Notes under the pieces: generated by a model
Database searches by the model: none
Seen by the model: the letters and a program-made list of their open reading frames with translations, nothing else
What the model was told of the DNA's origin: nothing
Position numbers and translations under genes: made by a program
Assembly (NCBI GenBank): GCA_030267965.1
Contig: BRYA01000702.1
Span: forward strand, 10,945 to 70,833
Reading direction: 5' to 3'
DNA length: 59,889 nucleotides
Source: Triparma columacea
Taxonomy: Eukaryota > Sar > Bolidophyceae > Parmales > Triparmaceae
Shown: positions 53,579 to 59,889 of the stretch, piece after piece
How positions within the stretch are numbered: position 1 is the stretch's first letter
Layout of the letters: every line of letters begins with the position of its first letter

Positions 53579-54794
53579 ATGGAAACACAATCAGAGGTAC
53601 AATCGTCACACAATTCATCAGAGACCACAAATGTGGCAGTATCTAGTTGGGACGATTTGACAGAAGGTCAGCTGTTGTGCATGGAATGGGCTGCTGAGCA
53701 AGACTGGGATCGCGTCAAGGGGTATGCCAAGGAACATGGTCCTGAGGTTTTGTTAGGCGTTCATTCAGCTAGGAATGAAGTAGATTCAGTCCTCACAGTG
53801 GCCTCAGCTTACCAAAATGTTGAGATGGTCAAGCTTACCTTAGAGGCCGGCTTCAACAACAAGGAAGCCATGTACTGGGCCGCAGGTTTATCAATGAAGA
53901 CAAGTGACAATTCAACAATCTTGAGATTGCTCTTAGAACATGGACTTGACAAACGTATAATCATCTAGTACATAAAATCATCTAGTACATGGACTTGACC
54001 CTAATATATACCTAGAAGTCGAAGGGGTGATGAAAGACTCTACCAACCTTTTGATGATTGCTTCTGATGGTGGACACATTGATCAGGCCATAGCACTTCT
54101 CGATCATGGAGCAAATGTGAACAAGACAAAGGTTTTCCCTGGTGGAAATGTTGCTTCACCACTTATTTCTACTCTCAGTTGTGGAGCACACGACATATTG
54201 AGGCTGTTTCTCACGCGCGGTGCTATTCCATCCACCGACGACGTGCTTTATTGCTTTGGTATATGCCTCAACGCGTGCAAAGGAGAACACCGTAGCCTTA
54301 GTAGAGATGGCGCAATAAAGATGTTCGTGACATTTCTTCATCTCGGAAAGCCAGATTCGGACGTAGTTCGAGACAAATTCAATGTTCATTCTCACGATCC
54401 TTCCTATCGCGATCCTACAATCACAAACATCACGAAACATTACCTTCAAGGCCGTCCCTTCTGCTGCTTTGTTTGCGAGGCTCTAACTGCCAAGGAGCGC
54501 GACAAGCTCCTAATGTGTCCCTGTCGCACTGTCGCCTACTGCTCGAGGGAGTGCCAGGTCAAGCACTGGAGGGAGCACAAGGTGCAATGCACGGGACCGC
54601 TGAACGAAAGGGGGGAGAGTGAGGCAATGGTCAAGAAAAGATCCAAGACTGGGAAGGGAGCGGCGGCGGGAGGAGCGGATGTGGGAGTAGCCGAAGCAGC
54701 AGGAGCGGTAGCCGAAGCAGCAGGAGCAGTTGCGACGGGAAAGAATGGCAAGAAGGGGAAGAAGGGCAAGAAAAGTAGGGGTAAGAAGAAGTGA
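53579..54794 (+). CDS. Ankyrin-repeat and MYND zinc-finger protein, frame broken by a 49-bp duplication
   Basis: Two frames belong together: 53579-53950 and from about 53988 to 54794. The first ends in an ankyrin-like LLRLLLEHGLD; the second continues PNIYLEVEGVMKDSTNLL and DGGHIDQAIALLDHGANVN. A MYND finger follows (CFVCEALTAKERDKLLMCPC, then YCSRECQVKHWREHKVQC) and a basic Ala/Gly-rich tail ending KKGKKSRGKKK. MYND fingers bind proline-rich partners. The reading frame shifts because CATGGACTTGAC occurs twice, 49 bp apart (53939 and 53988). Either the gene is a frameshift allele or pseudogene, or a 31-nt GT-AG segment (53955-53985) is removed, which would restore frame with six extra codons. 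Without it, the product stops at 53968 (129 aa). Confidence 0.72.
53939..53999 (+). repeat. Direct repeat of 12 bp enclosing an insertion, with nested 15-bp repeat
   Basis: CATGGACTTGAC at 53939-53950 and 53988-53999. Between them AATCATCTAGTACAT occurs twice. The 49-bp offset causes the frameshift of the ankyrin-MYND gene. Confidence 0.9.
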
Positions 54795-54855
54795 AAGAAG
54801 AAACAGTACATTGTAGAAACAAAACCACTGAATAAGATTGTATGCTGTAGAGTAG

Positions 54856-55972
54856 TCAAATGGGCTGTGCTGAAGTGCCCTCCGCAAATTGAATGAAATT
54901 CCGCTGGAGGAGGAGCGAAATGAGTTGTGCGAATTGTGTAAGAAGGTTGTGTAAAAATGTGTCGTATATTAGTTTTGTTTTGGAGTCTGTTCTCACCTCC
55001 TCTAAACTTTCGGAGCCCCTACTATCAAGGAAAGAGAGGTCGCAATCATCTCCAAGCATGTCTCGAAGGGCCGCCCTGTTCGCATCTACGTGTTTCCCCT
55101 TCCCACTCACGTCTCCTATAACCCTAACCTTTTCTCTAGTCTTCTCTCTCAAGAGGGGGGATATGGCCCCGTAAACCTTAGGGAACCAAGCCGGCGCGTT
55201 CACTATAATTGTGAGGTGGGAGCGCGAGGGGTAGTGCATTGAAAGGGTGTTGACGAACTTTGAGAGGAAATCAAAGTTGCTAGGGTTCAGGGCGACGAGG
55301 GGGTTCAAACCACGGAGGTCGATAAGAGATGTCATCAGGCCCGATCCGCAGGGGCTGTGAGGGGGTGTAGGGGGCTGGTTCTGGAGCGGTAAAAGGAAGC
55401 GAGCCGTTGAGGGGTGGTGGTGTAAGCTCTTCAATACAAGCACCTCTCCTCCAGCCCCTTACACTGCTTCCCCCCTAACCCCCCCTCTACCTCCACTCCC
55501 ACCCAATTCCCGTACAGCTCACCTTTCTAATAGTCATGTAGTCTAGAATGTTCCAACAGTACTCAAAAACAAAAATGAAATGAGACAGGACATCCTCAGT
55601 GCTGACGCCTGATTTCCTCAATCCCTTAAAGTCAATAAGACCAGGGCGCTGGAGAAAGATAATGTGTCCCTCCTTATCAAAACCTAAGAACGAGTGGGGC
55701 GCCTTCTCCTTGATTATTTTGAAGTTTGGCCGCTCAGAAGTCACAAGCATATCATCAACCTTGTATTCTGAACGCCACGTAAGATGTGCCTCGCGCCAGT
55801 GCTTATTGGCCTTGGAAATAGAGGTAGGATGAACCGCCATGAAGCGAGGGGGCGTGTAAGGGGTTTTATTTGTGTCTGCTGGTGGCGTAGCTGCCAGCAA
55901 CAAGGGGAGGAAGAGGGAGAGGAGGAAGAGGGAGAGGATGGAGAGGGATGATAGGGGGGGGGGGTGGGGCAT
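54856..55972 (-). CDS. CRAL-TRIO (Sec14-like) lipid-transfer domain protein with signal peptide
   Basis: Exons 55523-55972 and 54856-55380, intron 55381-55522 in phase 0; 324 aa. The leader MPHPPPLSSLSILSLFLLSL is strongly hydrophobic (signal peptide or anchor). The CRAL-TRIO fold follows: GFDKEGHIIFLQRPGLIDFK, then MTSLIDLRGLNP, FLSKFVNTLSMHYPSRSHLT and IIVNAPAWFPKVYGAISPLL (the conserved VNAP-x-xF strand-helix), then TREKVRVIG. These proteins bind and exchange phosphoinositides or other small lipophiles. A secretory leader is unusual for Sec14 proteins and suggests an ER, plastid or extracellular site. GAGGAG|GTGAGA near the 3' end could be a further donor, so the C-terminus is uncertain. 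Divergent from YidD by 113 bp. Confidence 0.8.
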
Positions 55973-56085
55973 TGTAGGGAAGACGCGTCGTAGCAATTAT
56001 ATCGGGTTTCAGGTGGCGTCAAGGAAAGGGTTTACTGTGGTTTTGTCTTCTACATTTTCTGATCAAAAAATTATATCTGCAGGAT

Positions 56086-56604
56086 ATGCCTGGTTTGTTC
56101 TCAGTTGTGGTATTATTGTTGTTAGGGCTTGTTTCCTCGTGTAGGAATTGTATACTGTCGCAAATTCCGGCTCGGGGAGGGTTCATGTCACCCAACAGAG
56201 TAATGTTGCCAAGGAGGGATCGGAGATATCTTCTTATGGTGGAAGAGGAGACGGAGGAGGTTGGCGGGCGGTTTGATGGGAGTGCTGACACGGTTGAGGG
56301 GGGGGGGGGTTATGATGATCGGCTTGGGGAGGAAGAAGAGAAGCAAGACTTCGCAACAATGGCAGCACTGGCATCGTTGAAATTCTACAAGTCGGTGATA
56401 TCCCCGATCTTGCCACCTTCTTGCAGGTTCTTGCCCACGTGCTCCGAATACAGCAAGGAAGCATTCGTTAAATTTGGTCCCCAAAAGGGATTCGTTTTGA
56501 CTGCGTGGAGGCTCGTCCGATGTTCACCGATTGGAGGAAAGGGGTACGATCCTCCCCAATGGCCCCCAGTGGGATTGAAGGCGGGGGGTATTGGTAGGAG
56601 TTGA
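56086..56604 (+). CDS. yidD: YidD family membrane-protein-insertion factor, nuclear-encoded
   Basis: A single exon of 172 aa. The C-terminal half reads LKFYKSVISPILPPSCRFLP, TCSEYSKEAF, then TAWRLVRCSPIGGKGYDPP. This is the YidD (DUF37) signature, with its Cys-containing CRFxPTCSxY motif and GGxDP-like end. Bacterial YidD assists the YidC/Oxa1 insertase. The N-terminal about 95 residues form a signal peptide (MPGLFSVVVLLLLGLVSSC) plus an acidic linker, so import into an organelle, most likely the plastid (YidC homologue Alb3), is inferred. Confidence 0.85.
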   Translation: MPGLFSVVVLLLLGLVSSCRNCILSQIPARGGFMSPNRVMLPRRDRRYLLMVEEETEEVGGRFDGSADTVEGGGGYDDRLGEEEEKQDFATMAALASLKFYKSVISPILPPSCRFLPTCSEYSKEAFVKFGPQKGFVLTAWRLVRCSPIGGKGYDPPQWPPVGLKAGGIGRS

Positions 56605-57384
56605 ATTTTGTATCACGTCACGCCATTTAAGGACATCGACAAATTTTAGAATTTTAATTCGACGATGAGCTATTTTTTATCATATTAAACTTTCATATAT
56701 TTTTTAATCAAATATAAACGAGTCATGTCCTAATCAAATAAATTAGGACATTTTTCTTTTTCTTAAATTTTTATTTTCAATATTTCTAGAGATTTTATAC
56801 AAATTACATATTCATAGGGATTGAATTACAATATGTGGAAAAATAATAAACAATGAAATTCATTTACAAGATATGTTTTGTTCCATTTTTTCTAAAATGG
56901 TTTAATTCTTATTTAAGTACAGTAAATGCATAAAGGATCACTGATTGAAAACATAGAAGACACAAATCAAAATTCAGACTAAATTTAGATGTAAAAAAAA
57001 TGATAAAAAATTTGGAGGCAAATTCGGGTAACTTTTCGTGTTGCACCTCAGAAGAAGCGGCGTGGATGTCACTGGTATGCAGGTGAGAATCTGTGCAATC
57101 TTCTCGTTGCAAGTGAAGCAGTAGTAGTAACCAACTTTGGTCCTCCCCCCCCCGTCCACCCCCCCCGCAGACATTGACGACGCTGAAGGATCAGCTCCAT
57201 CGCTTAGAATCTGTCGGCTTTCCCACGACTCGTGGGCTAAATATGCTTACAGCATATTCTTCTGTTCTGTCTCCTTCTCAGAGGGGGCACGCTAGTGGTG
57301 TGGTTGTGCGAACACATCGTTTTTTATGTGAATACTGCGATGAGTGTAGCGTTACAGTGAAACACATCTATATCTATACAGTTT
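56605..57384. other. AT-rich island with two hairpins, then unresolved sequence
   Basis: From about 56630 to 57020 the sequence is strikingly AT-rich compared with the GC-rich flanks. It holds a perfect 10-bp hairpin (ATGTCCTAAT at 56725-56734, ATTAGGACAT at 56742-56751) and a 7-bp hairpin (CCATTTT 56883-56889, AAAATGG 56894-56900). Such hairpins resemble organelle 3'-end structures, so a plastid-DNA insertion is possible. At 57083-57170 there is a GTGAGA...GCAG intron-like stretch, but I could not join phase-correct coding exons across it. Confidence 0.6.
56725..56751. repeat. Perfect 10-bp hairpin with 7-nt loop in the AT-rich island
   Basis: The arms ATGTCCTAAT and ATTAGGACAT are exact reverse complements, followed by a T-rich run, like an intrinsic terminator or organelle mRNA 3' hairpin. 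Confidence 0.85.
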
Positions 57385-59404
57385 TCACAGCCCCTCTCTT
57401 CTCCCCATCACCATCCTTGCGACCTCGTTCTCTACGAAGTTCTTGTCCATTTCTTTCGCTTCTATAAAAAGCCGTCTAACCTTCTCCTCACAGCCCCCCT
57501 CTTCCTTCTCCTTCCCTTCCCCTCCACACTCGCACTCGCACCTCCAAAGCACTGTCGCCAAACCCCCTGTCCACATCGCCACATCCTCTTCCTTCCCCCC
57601 TCTCCTCCTTGCCTTCAAATACCCCTCCACCGCCTTCCCCCATTCCTCCTCCCTCTGCCAGAACATGGCCGACTTCGCGTACCATGCTGCCGCCTGCTTT
57701 TCGTGGTAGTCCCTCATCCTATCCCCACCTTCCTCCCCACACAACTCCACCTCCCTCTCCTCCCATCTCGCCGCAGTTTCCATCAAATCGGCCACCCTCC
57801 TGCTCTGCTCCCCAACGTTTGGAACCCTTCCCCTGAGCGTGGCCATCACAACCCCCGCGCTGCTCATGCTCATGGTCCTCGCCGCCACCCCTACCCCCTC
57901 CATTGCCCACTTGTGTTGTTCTAAATCATTCGTCCACGCTCTCAACCCCAACCCGATCCTTTCAACCCCCTCCCACCCCACCGCGACCGCCAACACGCAA
58001 ATCCCCCCCACCCTCCACCCCTTCCCACCCCATCTTTCCACGGCCACACTGAAGCCGGTCCAGAGCATGATAGTAGCAAAGTACCCGTACCTCGCAGCCG
58101 TCAATAGAGGGGGTCCATGCCTGAACTCCGGCCCAAGGCAGGTGCTGACAATGGGTGGGAGCAGCGCGACCGCATACATGACAAGACAGCACGAAACCTT
58201 CGAGGCGACGGGGTACCGGCGGCCGTTCAACGTGACCCAGCTGGGTGGGGATGGGGAGGGCTGGGTTAACTAACATGCAAGATAAGATCCACAGCATCCA
58301 CCCCATGAAGACAGACCATTCCCGCGGCGAGCTTTTTGCTCGCCGCTCCCTCACCCCTCCCTCGTCGCTCCCTCACCTGCATCCCACCACGAGTATGACC
58401 AACACACACCAACAAAGAACCTCCCCCACCCTCTCCATCTCTTCATCGTGAAAATGCATCTGCAGAGGTCTGTCAACCCTCCCAAAACCTGCCTCCCCCA
58501 ACCCATACAACCCCAGGGCCCTCCCAATATTGAACCCCACGTGTTCCGTCCCCCCCCTATCCTCCTCAACAATCTCCCCTCCCTCCTCCCTGTTATCAAC
58601 CCACCTCATCCCCCCCGCGAACCCTACCATGGCAACCGTGCTAACCGCCATCCCCTTCCACCCCTCTCTAACCGCCCCTCTAACAACGCCCCCCACAGCC
58701 CCCCCCCCCGTCCCCCCCTCCATCCCCTTTGCCCACCCCAGGAGTACCCACCCCATGACGGGGACTGTTAGGAACGCCCCCTTGCACCCTACGGCCGCCG
58801 CGTAGAGTCCCCCCCTAAGGATCCCCCCTCCCCACCCCTTCCTTCCCCCCCCGCATTCCCTGAGGAAGAGGAGGGCGAAGAGGGTCCCGTAAAGGTACCC
58901 CGTGCAGCTCTTCCAGCCGATCACCTCCAGCCGGGTCGACCTGCTTCCCCAGCCCACGGCCGCGGCCAGGGGGCCGGCAAGTTCCCCCCTCCCACCCCTC
59001 CCCCTAGCCCAGAGGAACACTGCAGTCGTGCAGAGAAGGTGCAGGAACACGTTCGCTACCGTTAGCCTGCACTGGCAGCCACAGTGGTGAGGAGGAGGGG
59101 CGGGGATTGAGACCGTGTCAGGGCAGGAGACTCTGACCTGGAGGTGCCTGAGGATCAGACCTATGGGCTCGTAGACACCCATTATTACGGAACCTTTTCC
59201 TGACCGTAGCTTGAGAAGGACGGATATTAGAGAAGGGGAGTGGGGAGGGTTGAAGGGGGAGACGACGTAGTTCTCGTAGTCGTCTATTGAGACCCATGAC
59301 CAGGAGGGAATTTGGAGGGTGGCTTGAAGTACAATGAGGGAAGGGATTGAGAGGATGAATAGCGTAAGTAGTGGTTTAAGGAGTTGTTTAAGGAGTGTAT
59401 ACAT
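57385..59404 (-). CDS. Polytopic membrane protein with TPR-like tail, TMTC/GT-C-like
   Basis: Exons 58377-59404 and 57385-58240, intron 58241-58376 in phase 2; 627 aa. About eight to ten hydrophobic helices span residues 1-460. Features include an early lumenal loop with SWVSIDDYENYVV and VYEPIGLILRHLQV, and later LTAARYGYFATIMLWTGFS. They recall the D-D loop, the VYxP motif and the RYxY motif of TMTC-type O-mannosyltransferases and bacterial TPR-containing GT-C enzymes. The last about 160 residues are helical and look like degenerate TPRs (AAWYAKSAMFWQREEEWGKA). Assignment to GT-C is tentative; it could equally be an unrelated membrane protein. The intron holds a 9-bp hairpin. Confidence 0.6.
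58324..58346. repeat. Perfect 9-bp inverted repeat inside an intron
   Basis: GCGGCGAGC (58324-58332), loop TTTTT, GCTCGCCGC (58338-58346). The arm is the same GCTCGCCGC motif found at the acceptors of several other introns. Confidence 0.9.
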
Positions 59405-59889
59405 ATGTATGTTGCAAAAGATGGCGTTTGAGGTAGGGTTTAAGAGCTACTTTAAGCAATGAAGGAGGCCTATTTGAGGGGTTCGTCTGTATAGGCCTCG
59501 TCTATGGTGGGATTATTGGGAGATTATTGGGAGATTATTGGATTTGCTGTGCCAATTTGTGACAACAACAATTTACTGTATTAGGCTTTGAGACGAGAGA
59601 GCGGGAAAAAGAGGGATAGCAGAATGAATTTCGGAGGAGGAGGAGGATTACGGATTTATTTGGAGCAGATGTATGTTGCTCAAAACCTGTTCTCCTTTAC
59701 TAGTTTTGAAGCTTTAATCCGTTTATTGTCACAACGCACCGCCTAATCGGACTATATTATATTCCATTTGTATAATTTGACCTACACATTCAAGGTAAGG
59801 AGGTTAATAACTGCCTTCCCTAGGCGGGGAGAGGGGGGGGGGGAGCCTGCATTTTTCGTTCTTATCACGTCATCAAACACACATGTACC
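59405..59889. other. Intergenic end of window
   Basis: About 485 bp. It contains three near-identical GGGAGATTATT-type units around 59510-59540. No gene seen; the window ends before the next one. Confidence 0.45.

Noticed and set aside
57065..57467. Possible two-exon plus-strand gene with a Cys-rich end (CEYCDEC)
   Set aside because: The apparent splice joins give a stop in phase and no start or domain could be supported.

Overview
This window is nuclear DNA of a photosynthetic eukaryote. Nearly every gene is split by short GT-AG introns of about 70-230 bp, usually with a GTGAG donor. Several proteins start with a signal peptide followed by a Phe (or Trp) at the predicted cleavage point, as in TG-FFVPIP (RecA), SSAAFPY (GAPN), STAFTPTP (112-aa protein) and SLSFPYD (NAD-binding protein). 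That bipartite leader is the known plastid-import signature of stramenopile algae with a red complex plastid. With BspA-type LRR proteins and a MyTH4 myosin, it suggests an ochrophyte alga (bolidophyte-, pelagophyte- or diatom-like). The exact lineage is inference.

Layout. 1-3672: 5'-complete part of an SLC4-type anion transporter and a glycerophosphodiester phosphodiesterase, both minus. 4434-8961: LIN9/ALY of the MuvB/DREAM complex (8 exons) and a mitochondrial-type nucleoside diphosphate kinase, both plus. 9068-17581: small metabolic genes in alternating orientation (SDR, GAPN, 3-hydroxyisobutyrate-dehydrogenase-like, CMP/dCMP-type deaminase, a CaaX protein, hexose-6-phosphate mutarotase). 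17707-29447: a giant MyTH4 myosin with an in-frame TAG. 29746-36770: an ankyrin protein head-to-head with a tuberin/RalGAP-like GAP. 36961-42988: two plastid-type precursors, TRAPPC2L, a Nudix hydrolase and a membrane-anchored EEP enzyme. 43382-46364: two tandem LRR_5 proteins, the second apparently truncated. 47421-50563: a nine-exon unknown coiled-coil protein with two copies of the same intron. 50728-59404: methyltransferase, plastid RecA, ankyrin-MYND protein (disrupted), CRAL-TRIO protein, YidD, an AT-rich island, and a polytopic TMTC/GT-C-like protein.

The genes do not form one pathway; this is ordinary compact algal housekeeping DNA. The main unusual theme is the introns. Many unrelated genes share an extended branch-point sequence (CTAACGCAACCC-like) and a GC-rich acceptor tract (TTCGCTCGCCGCAG-like). 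Two neighbouring introns are near-identical copies, one intron is flanked by an 8-bp direct repeat, and others carry minisatellites or perfect hairpins of the same motif. This pattern fits introner-like, intron-generating mobile DNA. No tRNA, rRNA or CRISPR array was recognised. Exon limits below were deduced by hand from frame, phase and splice consensus; all chosen junctions keep phase.
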